This document shows, one piece after another, positions 1-8,113 of a stretch of DNA of 52,282 nucleotides (positions are counted from its first letter, which is position 1; each line of letters opens with the position of its first letter). Origin of the DNA: Flavimaricola sp. Lineage in GTDB: Bacteria > Pseudomonadota > Alphaproteobacteria > Rhodobacterales > Rhodobacteraceae. The notes under the pieces are model-generated. The model was not told where the DNA came from, ran no database searches, and was given only the letters and a program-made list of their open reading frames with translations. Position numbers and translations under genes: made by a program. The stretch is taken from NCBI GenBank assembly GCA_029255105.1, contig JAQWWH010000030.1:1-52282 (forward strand), written 5' to 3'.

Positions 1-52
1 GGCGGTCCCAGAAGTAATCTTGGCTTGCCTGAGGGGAGGCATTTGCGCTATT

Positions 53-352
53 TTAATTTGGAAGTTTGGTGTTTTCGACAACTTGCTTAGCCCCGGTTGC
101 GCCCGCCAGCGCTCGGGCGTTTTTGTTTTTCTGCTCAAACATGTCTTGGCCCGCCAAGCATTTGGCGCAGGGCTGCACCTGTTCCTGCGCCAGCAGCCAT
201 TTCTCGATTGCCGCTGGACGATAATAGATGTTGCGGCCCAGCTTGATGAAGGGCGGCCAGATGCGCTGTGCGCGCTCGCGTTGGACGGTACGCACAGAGA
301 CACTATGCGCGGCGGCGTAGTCGCTTTCGGTGATAAGGTCGGAGACTGTCAT
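53..352 (-). CDS. Small helix-turn-helix DNA-binding protein (excisionase/AlpA-like)
   Basis: A 99-residue protein whose first 60 residues resemble the compact helix-turn-helix domains of phage and island excisionase/AlpA-type regulators. The features are a 'SDYAAAHSVSVRTVQRE' recognition-helix region, then 'PPFIKLGRNIYYRPAAIEKWL', the usual wing that ends in a tryptophan. The C-terminal 40 residues are lysine and alanine rich and look unstructured. The ATG is preceded by GAGG at a suitable distance. It is the third minus-strand gene after the integrase and the next small gene, so it probably regulates or directs excision of the island. That role is inferred from position and size; it could equally regulate other cargo genes left of the window. 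Confidence 0.6.
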   Translation of the reverse strand: MTVSDLITESDYAAAHSVSVRTVQRERAQRIWPPFIKLGRNIYYRPAAIEKWLLAQEQVQPCAKCLAGQDMFEQKNKNARALAGATGAKQVVENTKLPN

Positions 353-453
353 TCATAGCCTCACTAATTCGCCTGTTGCGGTTGAAGTGAGGCCTTTGTC
401 AGGGATTGCGGTTTGGCTGTCGTGTGGCGACTAAAGCCTTTCCGTTGCAACCA

Positions 454-834
454 TTAGCGGTTTCGGTAATACTCGGCTTTTACCATTTCGCCCGTCCAGT
501 GTTTTGTTTCGTGGTTTGAAAGGTCACCTGCCACTTTCTCAAAAGCTGTCGCCTTTGGAATGCCACGGGAATTCAGCCTTTCCACTTCGGCCAAAATGAA
601 ATTGCGCAGGGACCATTTTCGAGAACTCTTATTTGCAGGTGCCCCTCCGCGCCCGCGCCCCTCGGATGTGAGAAAATCACGCTCAAGCGCCTGTTTAGCC
701 ATTGGCGCAAGCCAAACCGGGATTGCCTGCCCGTTCGCGATACAAAACAAAGCAGCCTCATAACCAGCAGCCAGATTGCCGCTTTCATAGTCGGCGCGCC
801 AATGCTCCAAAAACTCCGAAAGGTCTTCATTCAT
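454..834 (-). CDS. Hypothetical island protein, coupled to integrase
   Basis: A 126-residue soluble protein that I do not recognise. The N-terminal half is acidic and aromatic ('EFLEHWRADYESGNLAAGYEAALFC'). A central Gly/Arg-rich stretch (GRGRGG) follows, and the C-terminal half has a charged 'ILAEVERLNSRGIPKATAFEKVAGDL' segment that could be a small DNA-binding or HTH-like fold. Its ATG overlaps the integrase stop codon as ATGA (831-834), so the two genes are translationally coupled. Small genes of this kind follow integrases in many alphaproteobacterial islands. Its function is unknown. Confidence 0.55.
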   Translation of the reverse strand: MNEDLSEFLEHWRADYESGNLAAGYEAALFCIANGQAIPVWLAPMAKQALERDFLTSEGRGRGGAPANKSSRKWSLRNFILAEVERLNSRGIPKATAFEKVAGDLSNHETKHWTGEMVKAEYYRNR

Positions 835-2147
835 CGCGTAGCCTCAAACTTCAACATGATAACAGCCTGCGCCGCGTCAAGGTCCTGCCCAGCCACAATC
901 CGCGATAGCCGGGCATCCCAAGCTTCCCATGCCGCCTGTCGCTCGCTGTCAAAGCTGTGGTGATCGTAAACAGCGATGATACCGCCCTTCACATGTCCAA
1001 TAGTCATTTCGGCAATATCTGGCCTCACGCGGCACGCGGAAAGCCCGGTGCGCATCATGCGGCGCAGATCGTGTGGGGTCCAACGCCCCGAAGGCTGCAC
1101 CGCCTTTGCCCCTAGCGCGACGTGCTGGCGATCAACGGCCCGGCACAGTGCAGAGTTTGTGATCGGTGATCCCGGCCTTGCCTCGAATATGAAGCCGCTC
1201 CAACGCTCGTTTCTACGCCGTGAAAGTCGGTCAATCTCGGCCTTCGCATCGGCGATGATCTCTTGCGCGGTATCGCTCAGATAGACGGTATGCGCGCTGT
1301 CGGTCTTGCCACGCCTGTCGGCTGGAATGGTCCACCACCGGCCCGAGATTTCATCCTCGCGCATCCCGGCCACCTCTCCGGGCCTCTGCCCCGTCACCAG
1401 CACCATTTTGAGGCAAAGAGCGGTCAGGCGACGCAGATCTGATGTCTCGGCATTGGTCCAGAAGGCGCGGATTTCGTCTTGGTCCAGAACGCGACCCCGC
1501 ACCTTGGCCTTGAGCCGGTCGCGCTTGCCCTTAACCGTGATGCTGGACGGATTCAGCCCGGCAAGCGGGTTCGCTGGGATATGGTCACGGTCTGTCGCGT
1601 AGTCCATCAAGCGTCGGGCATAGAGAAACAACTGAGCGGCTGCGCGGGGGGGTGCTGATGCCTTTTGTTCTATGACTTCGATGACATCGCGGCGGCGGAC
1701 ATCGCTCACCTTCATCGTCCCAATTGCGGGCACAAGGTCGTTGACCATGTAGCCCCTTATCGCCCTTTCAGATTTCAAACCGCTGGCGTGCTTGTCCAGC
1801 CATTCATCTGCCAATTCGGAGACCGTGGGTTCGGATCGGCGGCGGCGTTTCTCTTCTAAAGGGTCGTTGCCCCTGTCGATCTCGCGCATCATGGCTTGCG
1901 CCTCAAGGCGCGCCGCCTCCTAAGTCCATTTAGGCCAATCACCAATCACTTTTCTTCGTTGTCGCCCATCAAAAGCGTATTGCAGTATGAAGCACTTACC
2001 GCCCGCTGCCGTCAACTTCATGCCAAAGCCTCGAGGGGCGTCACGGTGGTCGTCGAAGATGAACCGCTTGCCAGTTTTCGGTATAGCTGCGCCCGCGATT
2101 GATCCGTTACGTCCATCTGTCAGTTTCGGCATGTCCGGGCCATCCAA
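831..2147 (-). pseudogene. P4-type tyrosine integrase split by an in-frame amber codon
   Basis: Two ORFs in one frame (2147-1920 and 1892-831) together make a full-length P4-family integrase of about 438 codons. The first 75 residues are the N-terminal DUF4102-type domain, ending in a GDWPKW motif. The second ORF has the core-binding and catalytic domains. Counted in its 353 residues, the catalytic set is intact: R170 in TGQRPGEV, H274 and R277 in HDLRR, H300 in IGH, and Y309 in VYDHH. Between them lies one TAG (1920-1922), and the codons after it (EAARLEAQA before the MMRE start) still match the family. The downstream ATG has a GAGG eight bases ahead, so an N-truncated protein could be made. 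The gene may be dead, read through, or produced in two parts. It lies next to the tRNA-Asn attachment remnant and reads away from it. Confidence 0.85.
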
Positions 2148-2196
2148 CAGTCAATTGCACATACATCATTTGGTCGGCAGTCGAACTTCCAGCTTT

Positions 2197-2268
2197 CTAT
2201 TGGTCACTGGATTGGTCACTAACTCAACGAGCTGCCAGCGTCACTAAATGTCGTCAAGTGTCATTGGT
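2197..2268 (+). repeat. Direct ATTGGTCA repeats between integrase and attachment site
   Basis: ATTGGTCACT occurs at 2197-2206 and again at 2209-2218, exactly 12 bp apart. ATTGGTCA recurs at 2261-2268, and AATTGGTCG lies within the attachment site at 2371. Short direct repeats flanking a tyrosine-integrase core are typical arm-type binding sites. That function is inferred from position only. The surrounding 2148-2360 stretch is AT-richer than the backbone and holds no convincing gene. Confidence 0.45.
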
Positions 2269-2363
2269 CATACTATTATGTCATTCTAAAACAAAAATAG
2301 AATTCCCGTTCAATCTTAGGTGGTAACTAAATCAACGGCTTGGTGGAGGGCAGAAAATCGCCG

Positions 2364-2406
2364 GTTAATCAATTGGTCGTAGGTTCGATCCCTACCGCCG
2401 GAGCCA
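2364..2406 (+). other. Attachment site remnant: 3' part of tRNA-Asn (attR-like)
   Basis: The sequence from GTTAATC to GGAGCCA matches the 3' half of an alphaproteobacterial tRNA-Asn. It has the GTT anticodon, the T arm GTAGG-TTCGATC-CCTAC, the acceptor 3' strand CGCCGGA, discriminator G and an encoded CCA. The 5' half is absent: no TCCGGCG acceptor strand or D arm lies upstream. It is therefore the displaced 3' end of a tRNA gene, as left when an integrase inserts at a tRNA. The intact tRNA-Asn should lie to the left, beyond the window, at the other end of the island. Confidence 0.85.
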
Positions 2407-2412
2407 ATTTAA

Positions 2413-2453
2413 CGAAGGGCCCAGCGAAACCTCTCTGGGCCCTTCGCTTGTTT
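2413..2453 (+). terminator. Rho-independent terminator of the original tRNA-Asn gene
   Basis: A perfect 12-bp stem, CGAAGGGCCCAG (2413-2424) with CTGGGCCCTTCG (2435-2446), has a 10-nt loop and is followed by CTTGTTT. It sits 6 bp after the CCA end of the tRNA-Asn fragment, so it is the tRNA's own terminator, and the host backbone begins here. Confidence 0.85.
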
Positions 2454-2609
2454 AAGAACTCGTGTTTGCTGAAGGGATTGCAGCGGACCATCGAGGGTGA
2501 GGGATGTCCGTCGTGATCCATGCGGCCCGACCGGGTGCTCGAGCATTCCGACAGCCGCTCCAATGAGCGTCCCAACGCGCTTTTGGTCGGCACTGGCACC
2601 AAGTTACTT

Positions 2610-2687
2610 GGCAAGGGTCCAAGGCTAGGGTCCGTGGCTAGGGTCCGTGGCTAGGGTTCGTGCCAAGGGTCTGTGGCTAGGGTCCGT
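2610..2687 (+). repeat. Six tandem copies of a 13-bp repeat
   Basis: Contiguous 13-bp units with consensus GGCTAGGGTCCGT occur at 2610, 2623, 2636, 2649, 2662 and 2675. Units 2, 3 and 6 are identical; the others differ at one to four positions. The unit length is not a multiple of three and no credible gene crosses it, so this is a non-coding minisatellite between the tRNA terminator and the next gene. Confidence 0.85.
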
Positions 2688-2790
2688 GACCGGCGCCCAA
2701 GACCGGGGCGCTCATATCCTAGGCCCAAGCAGCGCAACAACGGCAATCATGTGCCATAATTTGGCCCACCCAGTCCGCTAACTTGGCGCA

Positions 2791-3264
2791 TTGAAACAAC
2801 GATTGAGCAGTTCAATGCAACAGACGATCGAGACGCGGCAGGCGAAATTCGGGTTGGTTGGATTTCTGCTGGGGGTCGCAAGTCTCGTCGTCATTCTCAT
2901 TCAGCTTTCGGCGTTTTTCGAGCCGTCTGAAAGGACCAGCGGCTCTGTCATTGGCGAGATTGCCGCGGATATCAGGCTGTCGGCCGCACGCGCTTTGACA
3001 GGGGAACCCGCGCCCGCGCCCTCACCTGCCCCCCGGGATTACGGTCAAGTTCTAACGATTGCCGCGCTGTGTGTGGCCGCTGTTGCGGTCATGTTGGGCG
3101 GCATAGGACTATACCGGAACGAACCGCACCGGCTGCCCTATCTGGCCGTTGGTGTCGGCATTTCGGCCTTTGTCATGCAGTTTGTTTTCTGGTTGGCGAT
3201 CCTGATCTGCGGGGTGGCCTTGCTGATCAGCATTATCGGCAATCTCGACAGTATTCTCAGCTAA
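2791..3264 (+). CDS. Small integral membrane protein of unknown function
   Basis: A protein of 157 residues from the TTG at 2791, or 149 from the ATG at 2815; the latter is more likely to be the true start, though neither has a strong Shine-Dalgarno. Hydrophobic segments lie near residues 22-44, 87-108 and 116-150, the last long enough for two helices, giving three to four membrane spans. A Pro/Ala linker ('GEPAPAPSPAPRD') joins the first helix region to the rest. I do not recognise the family. It is the first gene of the host backbone after the island boundary and stands alone, with the antiporter convergent downstream. Confidence 0.6.
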   Translation: MKQRLSSSMQQTIETRQAKFGLVGFLLGVASLVVILIQLSAFFEPSERTSGSVIGEIAADIRLSAARALTGEPAPAPSPAPRDYGQVLTIAALCVAAVAVMLGGIGLYRNEPHRLPYLAVGVGISAFVMQFVFWLAILICGVALLISIIGNLDSILS

Positions 3265-3432
3265 CGACAAGGCCACAATCCAACAACGGGACGGTCAACG
3301 TTTGGACAGCCATCCGACGGTGTGGGTCAGCACCCCCCTTCCGCTTGCCGATCAGGCGCCTCCGCCGGAAATCCTGTCGTTCAAATGAGGACAGCACCCT
3401 GCCAGATCGGACCTAACCCCATCTGTCGCCCC

Positions 3433-4698
3433 TCACCGCACCACCCGCTTGATGACGGCGCGCAGGCTTAGCCCCTGAACGATCACGGTGAACAGGACAA
3501 CGGCATAGGTTGCCGCCAGCAATGCCGATTTCTCGGGGACTTCGGGCAGCGACAGCGCCAATGCTACCGAGATGCCACCGCGCAGGCCACCCCAGGTCAG
3601 TACCGGGATGGTACCGCGCCCGAACCAGCGAAACAGGCCGAGCATGAGGACGGGACCGCTGACCGCAACCAACCGGGCAACCAGAACGAGCGGCACTGCC
3701 AGCGCCATCAGCCAGCCAAACGCAGGTTCGAACCGCAGCACCAGAACCTCCAGCCCGATCAAGAGGAACAGGACCGAGTTCAGCATTTCGTCGATCAGCG
3801 TCCAAAATCCGAACAGGTATCTTTGGGTTTGTGCGCTCAGCGCGTCATGCGCCCCCCGGCTCCCCACCAGCAGCCCTGCGACCACCACGGCCAGCGGGCC
3901 GCTCACCACCAGTCGAGTGGCAATCGCATAGGTGCCCACCACCAGTGCGAGCGAGATCAGCACCTCGATCGAGTAGTCGTCGATGGCGCGCATGGCGCGG
4001 TAGGCGACATAGCCAGTCATGGCGCCGAGGGCCGCACCGCCAAGGGCCTCGACCACGAACACCTCGCCGACCTGAACCGCGCCGAAACCATCACCAACGG
4101 CGGCGTGGACAAGAACGGCGAACAGCACCACGCCGACTCCGTCATTGAACAGGGTCTCGCCCGTCATCACGATCTTGAGGTCCTCTGGAACCTTGAGCTC
4201 TTTGAGCGTGGCAAGAACCGCGACCGGGTCGGTCGGGCTGATCAACGCCCCGAACACGAGGGCCCATGGCAATGAGATCGCGACCCCCAGAAGGTCGCTT
4301 GCCGCCCAGACGACACAACCGATTATCCCGGTCGATACCACAACGCCCAAGGTTGCCATCGTCCCGATTGTCACCGCACGACTGCGCAGGCTGATCACGT
4401 CAACATGCAGCGCACCCGCAAACAACAAAAAGGCAAGCATGCCCTCCAGCACCGTTTGCTGGAAATCAACCTGCCGCAACAGGGCTGCCAGACCCTCATA
4501 GTTGAACAGCCCCGGCATCACCGCCTCGGCCCCGATGACAACCAGCGATGCGCCAAGCCCCATGACAAGCAGGCCAATCGTATGCGGCAAGTACGCCAGC
4601 CGTAAATTGACCCAGCTGAACGTGGCCGTCAGCACCAGCAGGATCGCGATAAGCTCAAACTGCGACATCGGGGGCCGCGCAGTGACCAGAGAGAACAT
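3433..4698 (-). CDS. CPA1-family Na+(K+)/H+ antiporter, NhaP type
   Basis: A 421-residue inner-membrane protein with about 12 hydrophobic segments. It carries the family signatures 'ISPTDPVAV' and 'GETLFNDGVGVVLF', with the paired acidic residues used for cation/proton exchange in CPA1 transporters. Members exchange external protons for cytoplasmic Na+ or K+ and serve pH and salt homeostasis. The first ATG (4698) gives a hydrophilic lead of ten residues; the internal ATG at 4668 (MSQFELIAIL) starts directly at helix 1 and may be the real start. There is no regulatory RCK domain. The gene is monocistronic. The transported ion cannot be read from the sequence. Confidence 0.88.
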   Translation of the reverse strand: MFSLVTARPPMSQFELIAILLVLTATFSWVNLRLAYLPHTIGLLVMGLGASLVVIGAEAVMPGLFNYEGLAALLRQVDFQQTVLEGMLAFLLFAGALHVDVISLRSRAVTIGTMATLGVVVSTGIIGCVVWAASDLLGVAISLPWALVFGALISPTDPVAVLATLKELKVPEDLKIVMTGETLFNDGVGVVLFAVLVHAAVGDGFGAVQVGEVFVVEALGGAALGAMTGYVAYRAMRAIDDYSIEVLISLALVVGTYAIATRLVVSGPLAVVVAGLLVGSRGAHDALSAQTQRYLFGFWTLIDEMLNSVLFLLIGLEVLVLRFEPAFGWLMALAVPLVLVARLVAVSGPVLMLGLFRWFGRGTIPVLTWGGLRGGISVALALSLPEVPEKSALLAATYAVVLFTVIVQGLSLRAVIKRVVR

Positions 4699-4758
4699 CC
4701 CGGCGTCTTGCGGCGGGCAGCGGGGTCCTATGCGTTAACAAAGGGCGTGGGGCTGGCA

Positions 4759-5151
4759 TCAGTCGACACCATACTCCAGCATCTTTTCCAGGCCTTCCGT
4801 GAGGAACTCCCCCACCTCGGGCTGCGCCAGCAAATAGCGGCTGACCAGCCCCTCGTGCTGTTGTCGCGCAAGGGCTTTGGTCTGCTCCCAGGCTTCGGGT
4901 TCCGCGTCACCTCGTCCGATCCAAAACAGCGCGACCAGCGCGTCCTGCTGTTCGTCGTTCATGCTTTCGATCTCTTGGGTGATCTCGTTGCGGCTCAGAT
5001 CGCCTTCGGTTTCCTGCAACGTCACCGTCACCTCATCGTCCGAAGCATTGCCGCCAAGGTCCGAGATATCGGTCCCCTCCTTCGCCATCACAGCGTTGAA
5101 CCGCAACACCAGTGCTTCAATCTGGGCATCGTCAAAAGGTAGCGCAGCCAT
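4759..5151 (-). CDS. DUF3775 family protein
   Basis: A 130-residue acidic soluble protein. Its central and C-terminal parts match DUF3775: 'MNDEQQDALVALFWIGRGD' followed by 'EAWEQTKALARQQ' and 'SRYLLAQPEVGEFLTEGLEKM'. Length and layout are usual for the family, which is widespread in Rhodobacteraceae and has no assigned function. It ends 60 bp before the antiporter gene on the same strand, so the two may be cotranscribed, although the products are not obviously related. Confidence 0.8.
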   Translation of the reverse strand: MAALPFDDAQIEALVLRFNAVMAKEGTDISDLGGNASDDEVTVTLQETEGDLSRNEITQEIESMNDEQQDALVALFWIGRGDAEPEAWEQTKALARQQHEGLVSRYLLAQPEVGEFLTEGLEKMLEYGVD

Positions 5152-5635
5152 CGGTCTCTCCTGTCCATAACCGCGTCAGGATACCACCCGGGTCAGCCAC
5201 GGCACTGATTTCGATCATATGGCCCTGCCTCGAGGTTCGCTGTCAGGGGCTGAAGGGCGGGCAGATGGTGTCACACCTCTGCGGTGCCGCGTCGGGTTGA
5301 CGGGACCTTCCCGCCCTTTGTCAGCTCCTGCGGCAAGCTTGTCGGCATTGATGCCCCGGCGATCCTGGAAGGCCGGGCGGCGACCGGCTTTGACCCGAGA
5401 ATGGCAAACTCCCGCTGCCGTGTCAGCCTTCGCAAAAACAATTCAGGATTCGTCGGCGCAGACCAACCTGTATCAGTATGGCTTGATGACGGCGGTGCCA
5501 TAGTCGGAAAGTCCACATGGTATCGATGGACATCTACCTACCCAAATGAGCCAGAGACACGCGGGACCAGTTGTCCCCACATCCCCCAGTCCTGCGTGTT
5601 ACTCGTTTGCGGACTGTCCGCGAATAGAAAATCCT
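5152..5635. other. Intergenic stretch without a convincing gene
   Basis: No gene is supported across these 484 bp. Overlapping ORFs on both strands at about 5271-5516 have no recognisable family, no good Shine-Dalgarno and unlikely composition. They might be decayed remnants. A short dyad, GTCCA(N11)TGGAC, lies near 5512-5532 and GGGAC(N5)GTCCC at 5573-5587. Either could be an operator ahead of the small gene at 5636, but nothing else supports this. Confidence 0.4.
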
Positions 5636-5866
5636 ATGGCAGCCGAAACCGACAGATCGACCAATGTCGGCGCCAGGATCAATACCGTGAAGGCCGCATG
5701 GGACATGGCCCCCGGGCCCAAGAAGGACGCCGTGCAAGAGCACTATACGGCCGCCGAATGGGCCCACAGGGCCAAGAACGACGCCGACACCAACAAGGCA
5801 CTCTGCGCCTCAACCGACGCTCTGGCGCGAGGTGACGGCCCGCCTGCCCGGCCCGGCGATTCCTGA
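5636..5866 (+). CDS. Small soluble hypothetical protein
   Basis: The ATG at 5636 gives a 76-residue charged helical protein. The core 'INTVKAAWDMAPGPKKDAVQEHYTAAEWAHRAKNDADTNKAL' resembles small proteins of Rhodobacteraceae in which similar 'W..AP.G..KD.A..HY.AAE.AH...ND' patterns recur. A longer reading frame opens at 5546, but its extra residues look like non-coding sequence. It leads a run of four very small genes (5636-6642) that includes CsbD and DUF3309 proteins, so a stress-related role is possible. Function is unknown. Confidence 0.55.
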   Translation: MAAETDRSTNVGARINTVKAAWDMAPGPKKDAVQEHYTAAEWAHRAKNDADTNKALCASTDALARGDGPPARPGDS

Positions 5867-5967
5867 AGGGGCCACCGGCCGTCAGGCGCGCAGGGATTTC
5901 GAAACCACTTAACCGAGACGCACCTGCAAAATCTGGCGGGCCGTTTCCCTCGAAAAAGGATCAGACC

Positions 5968-6141
5968 ATGGACAAGGATCGTCTCGCCGGTTCGGCAAAG
6001 ATCGCAAAGGGCAACGTCAAGGTTGCCGTTGGCAAGTTGCTTGGCGATGCCAAGCTCGAGGTGGATGGCCAGGCCGAAAAGGTCGAGGGCAAGGTCCAGA
6101 ATGCGGTGGGCGGCGCCAAGGATGCGATCCGTGACGCATAG
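5968..6141 (+). CDS. CsbD-like stress protein
   Basis: A 57-residue hydrophilic protein beginning MDKDRLAGSAKIAKGNVKVA and ending 'VQNAVGGAKDAIRDA'. This is the CsbD-family pattern: G..K...G..K...G in the first half, then 'GQAEKVEGKVQNAVG'. CsbD proteins are small general-stress proteins of unknown biochemical role. AAGGA lies 9 bases upstream of the ATG. It is too short for usual ORF thresholds but clear by motif. It sits among other tiny genes on the same strand. Confidence 0.85.
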   Translation: MDKDRLAGSAKIAKGNVKVAVGKLLGDAKLEVDGQAEKVEGKVQNAVGGAKDAIRDA

Positions 6142-6252
6142 TGCCTATGCCCAGACGCGCCTTGCAGTGACTGCGAGGGGTCTGACACCTGGTCCTTGTC
6201 CCTCTGCCAGTATCCCGCCCAAGTGTTCCAAAACTCCAAGGTGGATTGGACG

Positions 6253-6393
6253 ATGAGCAGAAACATCCTTCTCGCCGTGATCGCCATTCTCGCCATCTGC
6301 ACCATCGGGATCAGCTATCTCTTCTATCAGGAACGACAGCACGGCATCGAGATCCAGATCGGCGAACAGGGTCTGACCATCGACGGGAACTGA
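6253..6393 (+). CDS. Single-pass small membrane protein
   Basis: A 46-residue protein from the ATG at 6253. One hydrophobic helix (residues 5-24, ILLAVIAILAICTIGISYLF) is followed by a short hydrophilic tail (YQERQHGIEIQIGEQGLTIDGN), probably outside the cytoplasm or in the periplasm. The upstream extension in the same frame (from 6196) lacks protein-like character. It lies between the CsbD and DUF3309 genes, and similar small membrane proteins accompany such genes in related genomes. Function unknown. Confidence 0.6.
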   Translation: MSRNILLAVIAILAICTIGISYLFYQERQHGIEIQIGEQGLTIDGN

Positions 6394-6477
6394 TCCGACC
6401 GGGCAGCAGCCAAACCCATTGCCACCACGGGCCCTCGTTGCACGAGCCACGCCCCCCCCCCCTTAGGAGAATGCGCT

Positions 6478-6642
6478 ATGTCCCTCGGTACCATCCTGAT
6501 CATCATTCTTGTCATTTTTCTCCTCGGTGGATTCAGTGGGCGCTTTGGCGGCTATGGCTATGGCTACGGTCATGCAGGCACCGGTGCGCTTGGGACGGTC
6601 CTGATTCTTGTCGTCGTCCTGATGCTACTGGGCCGCATCTGA
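6478..6642 (+). CDS. DUF3309 small membrane protein
   Basis: A 54-residue protein with the DUF3309 layout: an N-terminal helix (SLGTILIIILVIFLLGGF), a Gly/Tyr-rich loop (GGYGYGYGHAG) and a second helix (LGTVLILVVVLMLLGRI). A strong Shine-Dalgarno, TTAGGAGA, sits eight bases before the ATG. Proteins of this type are tiny inner-membrane proteins of unknown function. A run of 11 C residues (6452-6462) lies just upstream of the ribosome site. Such a tract could slip, but it falls outside any reading frame here. Confidence 0.85.
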   Translation: MSLGTILIIILVIFLLGGFSGRFGGYGYGYGHAGTGALGTVLILVVVLMLLGRI

Positions 6643-6840
6643 CCCGCGACAAACGGCACCAATGACAGCACCTTTGGCCGATCCGCCTTGAGGTTTTGGC
6701 GAAATCGCATCAAGATCGCCCGACATCCGCCGCGGTTGGCGCGTGTTGTTTGAGAAGAGGCGTGACACATGAGGCTACGACGTCAGGTTTCTTCGGTGGT
6801 GAGGCGGTTGTCTGGGACGAGGTCAAACGCGACCGCACCG

Positions 6841-7728
6841 ATGGTCGAAACGCCCAAGACCCAACACCAACGCAACCTCGAAGCAGAGGCGCGGGTGTTT
6901 GCTGGCAAGTCTAATGACCGCGTCCGGTCATTGGCCTGGAGCTCGATCAGCTATTTCAGCTCACGGATCCACGAAAAGCTGGATATGGCCGGCCGGGCGA
7001 CAAAGCTTTTGGGCGGTCGCAAGGACCTCAAGGCACTGACCCTGGCCTGCGGCGACATGAAGGGCGAATACCCCCTGCTCAAACGTTTGGGCGCCAAGTC
7101 CATCGTGGCCTATGACATCAGCGAAGGGCAGCGACAAAGATGCCTGGACCAGGTGTTCGATGGCAGCGTCGAACTCGACTACCGCATCGAAGACGTCAAT
7201 CACGTCGAGCTCGAGCCGAACACCTACGACCTCGTCTATATGCAGCAATCCCTCCACCATATCGTCGAGATCGAAAAGCTGCTGGAACGCATCCACGCCG
7301 CCCTCAAACCCGATGGCATCTTTCTGCTGAACGATTACGTGGGAGAGCCTTTTCTTCAGCGCGGCCCGCGCCAGCGCGAGGTCTGCCAGAAAATCTGGAA
7401 ACTCTTGCCCGAGCGGCTTCGCATCGACAAGGACGGCAACTTCACGCCTGACCTGTTCATCCCAGACAAGGCCATGCTGTCCCCCTTTGAGGCGATCCGG
7501 TCGGACGCGATCCTCCCTGCCCTTAAGGCGAATTTCGTCACCCATTCCGAGTTTCTGTTTGGCGGGATCATCTTTCCGATCACAAACAACTTTGCTCCGA
7601 ACTACCAGCCCGACAATGAAGGCGATGAAACCCTCATTCGGATGCTGTGGTATCTCGATGAACTGATGGTCGGCAATGGCACGGTCGAGCCGACATTCGT
7701 GCGCGGGATCTACCTCAAAAAGAGATAG
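6841..7728 (+). CDS. Class I SAM-dependent methyltransferase
   Basis: A 295-residue protein from the ATG at 6841; the frame opens at 6769, but those 24 residues are basic and unlike the family. The Rossmann methyltransferase core is clear. Motif I is 'LTLACGDMKGEYPLLK', where the usual E/DxGxG is altered to LACGDMKG. Next come 'IVAYDISEGQRQRC' with the ribose-binding acid, 'YDLVYMQQSLHHI' (motif IV with a His-His pair) and 'LKPDGIFLLNDYVG'. The substrate cannot be deduced. The C-terminal 100 residues, with aromatic-rich 'FGGIIFPITNNFAPNYQ', may form the substrate lid. It stands alone on the plus strand. Confidence 0.75.
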   Translation: MVETPKTQHQRNLEAEARVFAGKSNDRVRSLAWSSISYFSSRIHEKLDMAGRATKLLGGRKDLKALTLACGDMKGEYPLLKRLGAKSIVAYDISEGQRQRCLDQVFDGSVELDYRIEDVNHVELEPNTYDLVYMQQSLHHIVEIEKLLERIHAALKPDGIFLLNDYVGEPFLQRGPRQREVCQKIWKLLPERLRIDKDGNFTPDLFIPDKAMLSPFEAIRSDAILPALKANFVTHSEFLFGGIIFPITNNFAPNYQPDNEGDETLIRMLWYLDELMVGNGTVEPTFVRGIYLKKR

Positions 7729-8113
7729 GCCGCTCCTCCGTCGGGTTCGAGTGACGCGTTGGCGCTTGGCGCATGACGCGCCGTGGCCGCTTCATTGGGG
7801 GCCCGTGTTGGCACGATGGGCAGACTTCCGCCTCTCTGGCAAAGGTACGGAATACCGCGCTTGCCGGGGCAACACCCTCCAACATACTCAATGCTGATCA
7901 ATCAACAGCCGCAGGGCATCACCGGATGGCGCGTCGAGCCGATCACAGACGGGACGTACTCGCGGCGCGCGTCATTGGCACAGCCCGAGGCAGGATTTCC
8001 GAACACATACCTGATGCTTTCTCCGTCCGCCCGGTCACCTCCCGGACCCTTGTGCGGACCCGGACGCTTGGCCTACTGGCCGACACGGCAACCGCCTCTG
8101 TCGATCGGGCAGG
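7729..8113. other. Intergenic stretch, no gene seen
   Basis: These 385 bp between the methyltransferase and the acyltransferase hold several overlapping ORFs in different frames, none with a recognisable domain or ribosome site. One (7783-8550) runs deep into the acyltransferase in another frame and is a shadow. I see no clear terminator or tRNA. Confidence 0.4.

Noticed and set aside
2369..2614. Minus-strand 81-residue ORF ending APAVGIEPTTN
   Set aside because: The C-terminal residues are the antisense translation of the tRNA-Asn T arm, a well-known annotation artefact.
5271..5835. Overlapping ORFs on both strands, up to 183 residues
   Set aside because: No domain, poor starts, and the plus-strand one runs out of frame through the small gene at 5636.
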